Source of the DNA: Verrucomicrobiota bacterium
GTDB taxonomy: Bacteria > Chlamydiota > Chlamydiia > Chlamydiales > JAEYWL01
Direction of reading: 5' to 3'
Assembly: GCA_023428915.1 (NCBI GenBank)
Contig: JAEYWL010000078.1
Span: forward strand, 1 to 43,425
Length of the DNA stretch: 43,425 nucleotides
Shown in pieces: positions 15,769 through 23,063 of this stretch. Under the pieces are notes generated by a model that did not search any database, was not told the origin of the DNA, and was given only the letters and a program-made list of their open reading frames with translations. Made by a program: the position numbers and the translations under genes. Position 1 is the first letter of the stretch. Each line of letters opens with the position of its first letter.

Positions 15769-16683
15769 TTAGGCTTTAGGATTTAGCGAGGTTTCCATAG
15801 CAGCTCCCATTGAGTGCAAACCATTATCTACATAAATAGTAGTGCCGGTAATTGCTGTGGCTAAGGGAGATAGAAGAAAAGCCGCTGTGTTGCCTACTTC
15901 AAAAGCTTGCAAGTCTTTTGCCATAGGGGAGTTAGTCTCAGAATAGGCAATCATTTTGTCGATAAATCCGATAGCTTTTGCGGCCCGGCTTCCTAGGGGG
16001 CCGGCAGAGATTGTATTTACCCTTATTCCCCATTTTCTACCTGCTTCCCAGGCTAAAATGCGGGTATCGCTTTCTAAGGCAGCTTTTGCTGAATTAAGCC
16101 CGCCGCCATAGCCAGGAATGGCTTTTTCAGCGGCAATGTAGGTTAAAGAAAGAGTGGCTGCCCCGGGATTCATAATAGGGCCTAATTTTTGCAAAAGGCT
16201 AACAAAAGAATAAGCAGAGGCGCCTACAGCCGCTAAATACCCATTTCTGGAGGTTTCTAGCAGCGGTTTTTGCGCTTCAGGGCCGTTAGCCAGGGAGTGC
16301 ACGAAAATATCGATCTTGCCATGATCTTTTGCGATAGTTTCCACCACTTCGCTAATCGAGTAAGCGGAATATTCCTGATAGCGCTTGCTTTCTTTAACTT
16401 CTTGCGGGACATCAGCTTGTGTGTCAAATGCAGCATCTAGAGCGTAGATGTTAGAGAACTCCATAAGAGAGCCATCGCTGAGCTGGCGGGATTTATCAAA
16501 CTTACCTAAACGAAGACTTTGATTAAGGATTTTTAATACCGGAGGCCAAGTGCCAAGAATAATTTCAGCCCCTGCCTCAGCTAGAGCTTTTGCAATAGCC
16601 CAGCCATAGCCCTGGTCATCGCCTACACCTGCGATAAACGCTTTTTTACCCTTAAGGTCGATTTTTAAATGACTCTCTCTCAT
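15769..16683 (-). CDS. fabI: Enoyl-[acyl-carrier-protein] reductase (NADH), plant-like
   Basis: 304 aa from ATG 16683, supported by AAGGAG just upstream and by the N-terminus MRESHLKIDLKGKKAFIAGV; the 52 extra residues of the longer ORF are non-conserved. FabI reduces trans-2-enoyl-ACP in the last step of each fatty-acid elongation cycle. The Rossmann nucleotide site is GVGDDQGYGWAIAKALAEAG. The catalytic Tyr/Lys pair lies in AIPGYGGGLNSAKAALESD, where Tyr and Lys are seven residues apart as in plant and chlamydial enzymes. The C-terminus VDNGLHSMGA is typical. It is convergent with the MCP gene and carries a twin-hairpin repeat about 100 bp upstream. Confidence 0.95.
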   Translation of the reverse strand: MRESHLKIDLKGKKAFIAGVGDDQGYGWAIAKALAEAGAEIILGTWPPVLKILNQSLRLGKFDKSRQLSDGSLMEFSNIYALDAAFDTQADVPQEVKESKRYQEYSAYSISEVVETIAKDHGKIDIFVHSLANGPEAQKPLLETSRNGYLAAVGASAYSFVSLLQKLGPIMNPGAATLSLTYIAAEKAIPGYGGGLNSAKAALESDTRILAWEAGRKWGIRVNTISAGPLGSRAAKAIGFIDKMIAYSETNSPMAKDLQAFEVGNTAAFLLSPLATAITGTTIYVDNGLHSMGAAMETSLNPKA

Positions 16684-16755
16684 GGTAATCTCCTTATCTA
16701 ATAAACAAGGAAATAAAATACCATATATAGGTAAAAGGAGGAAGAGGGAAACGGC

Positions 16756-16842
16756 TGTAAAAAATGGCGTCGGTTTTGTTTCAGGATTTGGAGTGCTGCG
16801 ACTCGTCGCAGCTTTCCCCATGTTCGACTTGTCGAACATATT
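16756..16842 (+). repeat. Twin-hairpin dispersed repeat, copy 2
   Basis: The core 16785-16840 is identical over its whole length to copy 1 at 5416-5471 as read by eye. The upstream flank is also similar. It lies between fabI (leftward) and the BON-domain gene (rightward). Confidence 0.85.
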
Positions 16843-16873
16843 CGAAAATCACAAAATGGAATTTTTGCTAAAT

Positions 16874-16902
16874 TTGACAAATTATTGTGAAGCACATATT
16901 GT
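16874..16902 (+). promoter_or_regulatory. Putative sigma-70-type promoter for the BON-domain gene
   Basis: TTGACA at 16874-16879, a 17-base spacer, and TATTGT at 16897-16902. It lies about 150 bp upstream of the BON gene ATG. The remaining leader to 17052 shows no ORF. Confidence 0.4.
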
Positions 16903-17052
16903 ATATCTATGTGAATAAGTAATTATTCAATTAAAGAGTTTCTGCAACTCTTTCCATACTGCTTTGACTTTAATTGCAAAATTAATTAAGTCTAAGCAGG
17001 TCTTTCTCAAATATATGACCTCTTTACTTTACATTCTAACAAGGAGTAAAGT

Positions 17053-17490
17053 ATGTCGAAGTTAATTTCAATGAAATATGCTGCTTATGTATTGGCATTT
17101 AGCTTACTGGCTATACAACCTGCGAATGCGGTGAACATTAATGACGATAGTTTTCAGTTCGGCACTAAAAGTGAAGTTCCAGCAGATATGAATCATGAAC
17201 AACAAGCTGTTGATATGCCGACCCCAAGCCAAGAAAATTCCCCTAATTTGGTATTTGGAGCAGGGCATGAAAATAATGATAGTGCTGTGAATGATCGAGT
17301 GAAAGCTGCAGTTATGGCAGATAAAACTCTATCGGCTCAACTCAATAAATTTGATTCCGAGACAAAAGACGGCGTGGTTACAGTCACCGGTTCTGTGACT
17401 AGCGACAGTGTAAAAGCCACACTGATGGAAAAAATAAAAGCTGTAAGCGGCGTGCATACAGTTGTAGATAAAATTGACGTAAGTAAATAG
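17053..17490 (+). CDS. Secreted BON-domain protein
   Basis: 145 aa. It has an N-terminal signal peptide (MKYAAYVLAFSLLAIQPANA, cleavage likely after ANA), a low-complexity acidic linker, then one BON domain at residues ~75-143: NDRVKAAVMADKTLSAQLNK, DGVVTVTGSVTSDSVKATLM, and VSGVHTVVDKIDV. The core GVVTVTGSV and VxGVxxVxxxI patterns are typical. BON domains bind phospholipid and occur in periplasmic proteins such as OsmY that respond to envelope stress. AAGGAG precedes the ATG closely. It is monocistronic and ends at a good hairpin terminator. Confidence 0.9.
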   Translation: MSKLISMKYAAYVLAFSLLAIQPANAVNINDDSFQFGTKSEVPADMNHEQQAVDMPTPSQENSPNLVFGAGHENNDSAVNDRVKAAVMADKTLSAQLNKFDSETKDGVVTVTGSVTSDSVKATLMEKIKAVSGVHTVVDKIDVSK

Positions 17491-17500
17491 ATAACGGAGG

Positions 17501-17535
17501 CGGGATCTCTACAGAAGTTGAGGTCCCGTTTTATT
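17501..17535 (+). terminator. Rho-independent terminator of the BON-domain gene
   Basis: Stem CGGGATCTC (17501-17509) with GAGGTCCCG (17520-17528), one G-U wobble, 10-base loop, then TTTTATT. The convergent gene stop at 17509 lies inside the stem. Confidence 0.75.
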
Positions 17536-18426
17536 GAGCTGGCTCAGTTGAGCTTGTTTCTTAAGGTTTTCAATAATAGTATTTAACCCATTAAAATCGT
17601 TATGACAGGCATAAGGAATATGAAATTGTTGAAGCGGAGAGTTAGTAAGGTCTTCGTTGTTTTTAAGGGTTAATTTTTTATTTTTAAACTGCTCTTCAAA
17701 AATATTTGCAATCAGCATGCAAGAGGTAAAAAAAGAAGCGCGTTCGTAGCCATTTTTATAAGGGTTATCTTTTGGATTGTCTTTGTCGGCAAAGGCGGTG
17801 ATCAGCCTATCAAAAAAAATAATCGCATATTCCTCTTCGCCATTATGCAGTTTGGGGAGAAATCTACAAAGGTCTTCAAGATGGTCAGCCAATTTTTCAG
17901 GATTTATATAAATAATTCCTGTCGGCCAAAGGTTGCAACCAATCTTCGGCTGTTCATCTCCATCTAATGCAATGACACACTTTTTTAATATGCTATCTAA
18001 GGTTTTAAGCTCTTCAATTGTGAATTCTGCTGTTTTAAATTTATTTAAGGAAATTTCCGACGGTAAATTATCTATAATTTTTTGCTCTGTATCAGAAGTG
18101 GTCACGCATTTTTTTAGGATGTCCTCCAGCAAATTAAATTCTTCCCGTGTGATTTGATGTTTAAGTATTTGATAACAAGGGAGATGTAAAACCTTATAGG
18201 AAAAATGCCGGCACGATCTAATTTGGGTATCTGATTTTAATGAGGCCGAGATGACACCTATTTTTGCCATAGGATTAAATGACAGATTTCTGTTAGTTGT
18301 CGCCGTAAGAAAAGGATGGGTTCCAGGAATATAGCGAAACCTTGAAGCAAATCCAAAAGTCGAAAATGTGATTCTTCTCACTGAAGTAGTAAAAGCGGAT
18401 AGTGGGCTAAATATAGCTGATAACAT
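17509..18426 (-). CDS. Hypothetical protein with internal repeat
   Basis: 305 aa, no recognised family. The N-terminal ~50 residues are Ser/Thr/Phe/Arg-rich and poor in acidic residues. This is the kind of composition seen in type III secretion or targeting segments, although that is only suggestive. An internal duplication is visible: TREEFNLLEDILKKCVTTSD and TIEELKTLDSILKKCVIALD, about 36 residues apart. The rest is mixed helix and strand, without membrane helices. It begins 15 bases after the 79-aa gene, so it may be the last gene of the lysS-cysS transcript. No clear Shine-Dalgarno is present at ATG 18426. Confidence 0.7.
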   Translation of the reverse strand: MLSAIFSPLSAFTTSVRRITFSTFGFASRFRYIPGTHPFLTATTNRNLSFNPMAKIGVISASLKSDTQIRSCRHFSYKVLHLPCYQILKHQITREEFNLLEDILKKCVTTSDTEQKIIDNLPSEISLNKFKTAEFTIEELKTLDSILKKCVIALDGDEQPKIGCNLWPTGIIYINPEKLADHLEDLCRFLPKLHNGEEEYAIIFFDRLITAFADKDNPKDNPYKNGYERASFFTSCMLIANIFEEQFKNKKLTLKNNEDLTNSPLQQFHIPYACHNDFNGLNTIIENLKKQAQLSQLNKTGPQLL

Positions 18427-18441
18427 AAGAACACCATATAA

Positions 18442-18681
18442 CTATTCTTCTAACAAACGCATAGCGAGTTGTTCGCCTTGTGCGGTAAGATAGATCTCGT
18501 TTTCCTGCCCTTTTTTTATAAAATTGGCACGAACAAGCTGGGCGCAAATAGTATCTACCATTTTATTAGATTGATTAATTGCAGCTCCCACTTCATAGCG
18601 ATTTATAAAACGATTTTCTTTATGGGCTGTAAGTTCATAAAGTTTTATAATAAAGCGTTCATCCTTAGTGAATGAGGTCAT
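18442..18681 (-). CDS. Small winged-helix-like hypothetical protein
   Basis: 79 aa. The pattern (KDERFIIKLYELTAHKENRF, NRYEVGAAINQSNKMVDTIC, AQLVRANFIKKGQENEIYLT, then AQGEQLAMRLLEE) looks like a winged helix: three helices, then a hairpin wing ending in the LTxxGxxLA motif common to MarR/Rrf2-type domains. It may be a small DNA-binding or adaptor protein, as judged from pattern only. It lies eight bases after cysS on the same strand, and no separate ribosome site is obvious, so translation is likely coupled to cysS. Confidence 0.75.
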   Translation of the reverse strand: MTSFTKDERFIIKLYELTAHKENRFINRYEVGAAINQSNKMVDTICAQLVRANFIKKGQENEIYLTAQGEQLAMRLLEE

Positions 18682-18689
18682 AATACAGA

Positions 18690-20129
18690 CTACAGTTTTT
18701 TTAAACGCGCCCCGCTGGGAGTATCTTCAATACAGTATCCAGCATGAATAATCATATCCCGCAACCTGTCTGCTTCCAGCCAGTTTTTTTCTTTTCTTGC
18801 CTGCAGCCTTGCTTGGAAAGCATTTTGAACAGGCTCAGGAATATTATCTTCCTGCTGCTCAAAGGTTAATACCCCCAAAACAGTGTTAATCTGTCTGAGA
18901 AATGCGAGTATTTTATGGGCGCTGTTGCATCCTATTTTTTCTTGGTCGCATAGACCGTTTATTACACGAACAAATTCAAATAAGGCCGCTAATGCAGCTG
19001 AAATATTCAAGTCATCTGCAAGTCCGGCTGCAAAATTATATAGAGTTTGTTGAATAATTGCTTCAACATTTTCATTGTCTGCAGATTTTTCAGGAATTTC
19101 ATTAAGCCTGCTGATAAAATCGTTTAAGCGGTTTAGGGAATTTTGCGCAGCGTCAAGCCCTTGAAAGGTGAAATTCAGCTGCGTCTTATAATGCGTCTGC
19201 AGCAATAAGTATCTTACTTGGTCGCCTTTATACCCCTTATTTAAGAGATCTCTTAAGGTATAAAAATTGCCTAAGCTTTTCGACATTTTCTTGTTATCTA
19301 CTATGAGATGCTCTGAGTGCATCCAAAGATTGGCAAAACGTTTTCCGGTATAGGCTTCAGACTGGGCAATCTCGTTTTCATGGTGGGGGAACATATTGTC
19401 AATCCCGCCAACATGAATGTCCAACGTTTTACCCAGCAGCCGAATGGCCATGGTAGAGCACTCTAAGTGCCATCCTGGACGGCCTCGGCCAAATGGAGAT
19501 TCCCAAAATATTTGCCCATCCCTTTCCTGGTCATATTGTTTCCAAAGCACAAAGTCAGCTACGTTTTCCTTTTCATATTCATCGGCGGCCACCCGCTCTG
19601 ATGCCCCGGTCTTTAATTCATCTAAATGAAGATGAGATAAACAGCCATAGTGAGGAAATTTTTGAATGGCGTAGTAGATGCTGCCATCGCCGCCTATATA
19701 AGCATAGCCTTTATCCAATAGGTGCTGAATCATTTCGATCATTTCAGCAATGTAGTCTGTAGCTGCTGGATAATGTTCAGCAGATTCAATTCCCAGCGTT
19801 TTTAAATCTTTAAAAAACGCTTCTTTAAAAGGCTTAGTGTACTCATCCAGTGTGATGTTTTTGGCGATAGCCCCGCGGATTGTCTTATCATCGACATCTG
19901 TGAGATTCATCACTTGTTCCACTTGAAAGCCAAAAAATTTAAGCGTGCGCCGCAGCAAATCCTCAAAAACGTAGGTCCTAAAATTACCGATATGTGCAAA
20001 GTCATATACGGTTGGCCCGCAAGTGTACATGCGAATTTTTTTGCCTTCAACGGGCTGTATTTCTTCTTTGGCACGTGTAAGCGTGTTGTAAAGCCTTAAG
20101 GAAAGGGAATTGAAGTTCTGTTCAGACAT
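18690..20129 (-). CDS. cysS: Cysteinyl-tRNA synthetase
   Basis: 479 aa, full length for this class I synthetase that charges tRNA-Cys. Visible motifs: YTCGPTVYDFAHIGNFRTYV with the first zinc Cys and the HIGN signature, GRPGWHLECSTMAIRLLG with the second zinc Cys and His, GGIDNMFPHHENEIAQSEA, and the KMSKS loop KKMSKSLGNFYTLRDLL. The C-terminal DALR-type helical bundle and basic tail are present. It is 14 bases downstream of lysS, the same neighbour relationship as in Chlamydia genomes. Confidence 0.97.
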   Translation of the reverse strand: MSEQNFNSLSLRLYNTLTRAKEEIQPVEGKKIRMYTCGPTVYDFAHIGNFRTYVFEDLLRRTLKFFGFQVEQVMNLTDVDDKTIRGAIAKNITLDEYTKPFKEAFFKDLKTLGIESAEHYPAATDYIAEMIEMIQHLLDKGYAYIGGDGSIYYAIQKFPHYGCLSHLHLDELKTGASERVAADEYEKENVADFVLWKQYDQERDGQIFWESPFGRGRPGWHLECSTMAIRLLGKTLDIHVGGIDNMFPHHENEIAQSEAYTGKRFANLWMHSEHLIVDNKKMSKSLGNFYTLRDLLNKGYKGDQVRYLLLQTHYKTQLNFTFQGLDAAQNSLNRLNDFISRLNEIPEKSADNENVEAIIQQTLYNFAAGLADDLNISAALAALFEFVRVINGLCDQEKIGCNSAHKILAFLRQINTVLGVLTFEQQEDNIPEPVQNAFQARLQARKEKNWLEADRLRDMIIHAGYCIEDTPSGARLKKL

Positions 20130-20143
20130 GTATAAGTTCCGGT

Positions 20144-21748
20144 TTATGCTTCAGGAGTTTCTTTTTTGGGCTTCATCCATGGAAAATAGAGTACGTCCCT
20201 TATTGAATGGGAATTTGTCAGATACATGACAAGCCTGTCAATGCCGATACCCAAACCGCCTGCAGGAGGCATTCCTTGACAAATCGCTTCTAAAAATTCC
20301 TCATCAAATGGCGAAGCTTCCTCGTCACCGGCTTCCCTGCGCCTTACTTGTTCAAGCAGCAGCTCTTTTTGAATGATAGGATCGTTGAGTTCTGTATAAG
20401 AGTTGCAAATTTCGCCGCCAAGAATAAAACTTTCAAATCTTTCCACTATTCCGCGATTTCTTTCTTCCGGAATTCTATGCGGCTTGCATAAGGGAGTTGT
20501 TTCAATCGGGTGGTCGATGATGTGGTGCGGTTGAATCAAATGCATTTCTGCAAACTCTTCAAATAAGGCTGCAGTAAGCAAGCCCCTGTTGAGCTTCTTC
20601 ACTTCTGCCGGATCTGCCCCTTTTTCAATTAGCAGATTCTGCATCTCTATTTCTGAAAGTTCATCAACCCGGATATTGCCAAATTTCTCTATGGCCTGCT
20701 TCATTGTCAGGCGAGGCCAGGGAGCTTTTAAATCAAGCTCAACAAAATTGCCTTCTTCAAGAGAGCCATAAGGGATGATTGTTTTGCCGTGAAGGCTTAA
20801 AGCTAAATACTCGAATAAATTTTCGACAAAGCGCATCATGTCATTATAATCCCAGTAGGCGGCATACGCTTCCAATAAGGTAAACTCCGGGTTATGGCTG
20901 CGGTCGATACCTTCATTGCGAAATACCTTGCCCATTTCAAATACGCGCGGCATTCCGCCGACCAAAAGCTTCTTTAAGGGGATTTCCAGGGAGATGCGCA
21001 AGAACATTTCCTGGTCTAGTGCATTGAGCTTTGTCTTAAAAGGTTTTGCTTCGGCGCCCCCGTAAATAGTCTGCAGTATGGGTGTTTCTACCTCAATGAA
21101 TTCATGGGTTTCCATGAATTTTCTAATGAGATGGAGTATATTGCTGCGTTGGAGAAAGGTTTTTTGGACGTCATGGTGGCAAATTAAGTCTAACCAACGT
21201 TTGCGATAGCGCAACTCTTTATCAGCTAGTCCGCTATGCTTGTCGGGAAGAGGAATAAGTGTTTTGCATAACAAGGTAACGCTTTTGGCGTAAACAGTAA
21301 GCTCGCCCTTATTTGTATAGAAAAGATGCCCTTTAATCCCAATAATATCGCCAAGATCGATCTTCTTTTCGATGAGCTTAAGAGGGGTTGCGCCGCCTTC
21401 CGCTTCCGGCCCTTCTTCATGCGGATTATAGCCTACAACTTCAGTCAGCTCGCGATTAAACATGATCTGAATGCGTCCAGTGTGGTCTTGAATTTGGGCG
21501 AAAGCGTTTTTACCCATTGCCCGGAACAAAACCAAACGGCCGGCTACAGTTACAAACGGTGTTTTTCCGACTGCCGCATCTTCACTATGGCCAATACTAT
21601 CTTTTGGCAGATGATGGAGGGATTCGGCTGATTCAGTAGGAGTGAAGGCGTGAGGGTAGGGTTCGATTCCTTTCTCCCGCAGCTCGATCAATTTTTTAGT
21701 GCGGTTTTGGTATTCTTCAAGATCTTCAAATTCAAGCTGTGAGGACAT
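20144..21748 (-). CDS. lysS: Lysyl-tRNA synthetase, class II
   Basis: 534 aa. The N-terminal OB-fold anticodon-binding domain (TVAGRLVLFRAMGKNAFAQI, DHTGRIQIMFNRE) precedes a class II catalytic core: motif 1 near FMETHEFIEVETPILQTIYGG, motif 2 VFRNEGIDRSHNPEFTLLEA, motif 3 GLGIGIDRLVMYLTNS. It charges tRNA-Lys. A short insertion around residues 345-395 (EKFGNIRVDELSEIEMQ) is slightly longer than in E. coli. It is preceded one base away by a 57-codon ORF and followed by cysS. Confidence 0.97.
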   Translation of the reverse strand: MSSQLEFEDLEEYQNRTKKLIELREKGIEPYPHAFTPTESAESLHHLPKDSIGHSEDAAVGKTPFVTVAGRLVLFRAMGKNAFAQIQDHTGRIQIMFNRELTEVVGYNPHEEGPEAEGGATPLKLIEKKIDLGDIIGIKGHLFYTNKGELTVYAKSVTLLCKTLIPLPDKHSGLADKELRYRKRWLDLICHHDVQKTFLQRSNILHLIRKFMETHEFIEVETPILQTIYGGAEAKPFKTKLNALDQEMFLRISLEIPLKKLLVGGMPRVFEMGKVFRNEGIDRSHNPEFTLLEAYAAYWDYNDMMRFVENLFEYLALSLHGKTIIPYGSLEEGNFVELDLKAPWPRLTMKQAIEKFGNIRVDELSEIEMQNLLIEKGADPAEVKKLNRGLLTAALFEEFAEMHLIQPHHIIDHPIETTPLCKPHRIPEERNRGIVERFESFILGGEICNSYTELNDPIIQKELLLEQVRRREAGDEEASPFDEEFLEAICQGMPPAGGLGIGIDRLVMYLTNSHSIRDVLYFPWMKPKKETPEA

Positions 21749-21749
21749 A

Positions 21750-21923
21750 TTACTCTTCTTTATCTGTGGTATGAGTTTGGGTTGCGTAGCTGCGTTGGTA
21801 ATCCAGCCTGCCGTAGCAATACGCTGTTGTAATGACCATTAAAAGCATATAGAGAATGCTATTAAAGTAAAACCATTTGAGTTTAGGATCGGTGCTAAAA
21901 AACTCTTTTAGTATATTTTGCAT
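21750..21923 (-). CDS. Small (57-aa) predicted single-pass membrane protein upstream of lysS
   Basis: I found this by translating the lysS upstream region: ATG 21923 to TAA 21750. It reads MQNILKEFFSTDPKLKWFYF, then NSILYMLLMVITTAYCYGRL, DYQRSYATQTHTTDKEE. One membrane helix (residues ~18-37) is flanked by a basic start and a polar end. Its stop is separated from the lysS ATG by a single base, and the lysS ribosome site (GAAGAG) lies inside its last codons, so lysS translation is probably coupled to it. AGGTTCTCA precedes the ATG. No family recognised. Confidence 0.6.
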   Translation of the reverse strand: MQNILKEFFSTDPKLKWFYFNSILYMLLMVITTAYCYGRLDYQRSYATQTHTTDKEE

Positions 21924-22051
21924 TGAGAACCTGCCGGTGAAATCTAAACCATCAGTTTTGGCAAGGTGGCTATTTTTGTAAAGAATTAAGAAAATGCAGG
22001 CTGTTGCCTAAAATACCGGCATCAAATATAAACGTAATAAAAGAGGCGGCT

Positions 22052-22726
22052 ATGAGAAAAAGTCTTTTATTAGCAGTAGTTTATCTTCTTGTCCCTTGTG
22101 CAGGGTTTTCATCGCAGGGGAATATAGATAGCGGCGGGTTAGAACAAGAGGAAGTTTCTGCCAATGAAGACTTGATGCGAGAGCACGGAGTCCTCAACCG
22201 ATTACTGCTTATTTATCAGGAAATCGCAAGAAAAATAGATAATTATGAATCATTCGATATGCACTCCCTTGCAAAAGCGGCAACTATTGTAAGGACATTC
22301 CTTGAAAATTATCATGAGAAACTGGAAGAAGAGTATATTTTTCCAAGATTTGAAAAAGCAGGAAAGCAGACAGACTTAGTCAAGACCCTAAGAGAGCAGC
22401 ATGATGCCGGAAGAAAGCTTACAGATTATATTCTCGCTCATGCCAAAGAAAATACGAACGATACCATCCAAATGCTTCTTTTATCGGATTATCTAAAGCT
22501 CTATGTACGCATGTTTCGCCCGCATGAAGCCAGAGAAGACACGATATTATTTCCCGAATTTAAAAAATTGCTGTCTAAAGAAGAATACGGCAAGCTCGGG
22601 GACATCTTTGAGGACAGGGAGCACGAAATGTTTGGAGAAGATGGCTTCAACAAAGTTTTAAAACAGGTGGAAGAGCTTGAAAAAAGCCTTGGCATCTATA
22701 ACTTAAATGAGTACACACCACATTAA
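22052..22726 (+). CDS. Secreted hemerythrin/HHE-domain protein
   Basis: 224 aa from ATG 22052, selected over an upstream TTG because the protein then starts with a clean signal peptide (MRKSLLLAVVYLLVPCAGFS) and AGAGGCGG precedes it. The mature part is a four-helix HHE (hemerythrin-like) domain: MREHGVLNRLLLIYQEIA, FLENYHEKLEEEYIFPRFEK, LREQHDAGRKLTDYI and MFRPHEAREDTILFPEFKKL supply the His and Glu ligands for a di-iron centre. Proteins of this type bind O2, NO or sense and repair oxidative damage. Periplasmic location is inferred from the signal peptide. It diverges from the lysS operon. Confidence 0.88.
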   Translation: MRKSLLLAVVYLLVPCAGFSSQGNIDSGGLEQEEVSANEDLMREHGVLNRLLLIYQEIARKIDNYESFDMHSLAKAATIVRTFLENYHEKLEEEYIFPRFEKAGKQTDLVKTLREQHDAGRKLTDYILAHAKENTNDTIQMLLLSDYLKLYVRMFRPHEAREDTILFPEFKKLLSKEEYGKLGDIFEDREHEMFGEDGFNKVLKQVEELEKSLGIYNLNEYTPH

Positions 22727-22773
22727 ACTATTGTAAGAAAGTACTAAGCTTATCATTAGTGCCTCTAAAAGCC

Positions 22774-22829
22774 TATTTGGAGTGCTGCGACTAGTCGCAG
22801 CTTTCTCCCTGTTCGACTTGTCGAACATA
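22774..22829 (+). repeat. Twin-hairpin dispersed repeat, copy 3
   Basis: Same architecture as copies 1 and 2. In hairpin I the loop base changed to give TGCGACTAGTCGCA, which remains fully palindromic. Hairpin II TGTTCGACTTGTCGAACA is unchanged. It lies in the 337-bp gap after the hemerythrin gene; the rest of that gap is AT-rich. Confidence 0.85.
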
Positions 22830-22987
22830 AAATTGTAATAAACTTTATTTGGCGACTATGTCCGTACCAGCATCCTATTACTCATATCTTTCCTGATCTT
22901 ATTACCGTATACTCGGCAAGTCACAGAATAAGGATCTATGTTAAGCCTTATAATTGAATCTTTAAATACTATTTTTTTTAAATTTTA

Positions 22988-23016
22988 TTGATTGAAATTA
23001 ACATTATCTTTATAAT
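22988..23016 (+). promoter_or_regulatory. Putative sigma-70-type promoter of the 966-aa gene
   Basis: TTGATT at 22988-22993, exactly 17 bases, then a perfect TATAAT at 23011-23016, 48 bp before the ATG. Confidence 0.55.
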
Positions 23017-23063
23017 TGAATTATAATTTTTGATTTTCACTTTAATAAAAGAATAGGGGAAAA

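Noticed and set aside
21661..21680. GGTTCGATTCC-like sequence suggesting a tRNA T-arm
   Set aside because: It lies within lysS coding sequence, and no acceptor stem or other tRNA arms can be formed around it.
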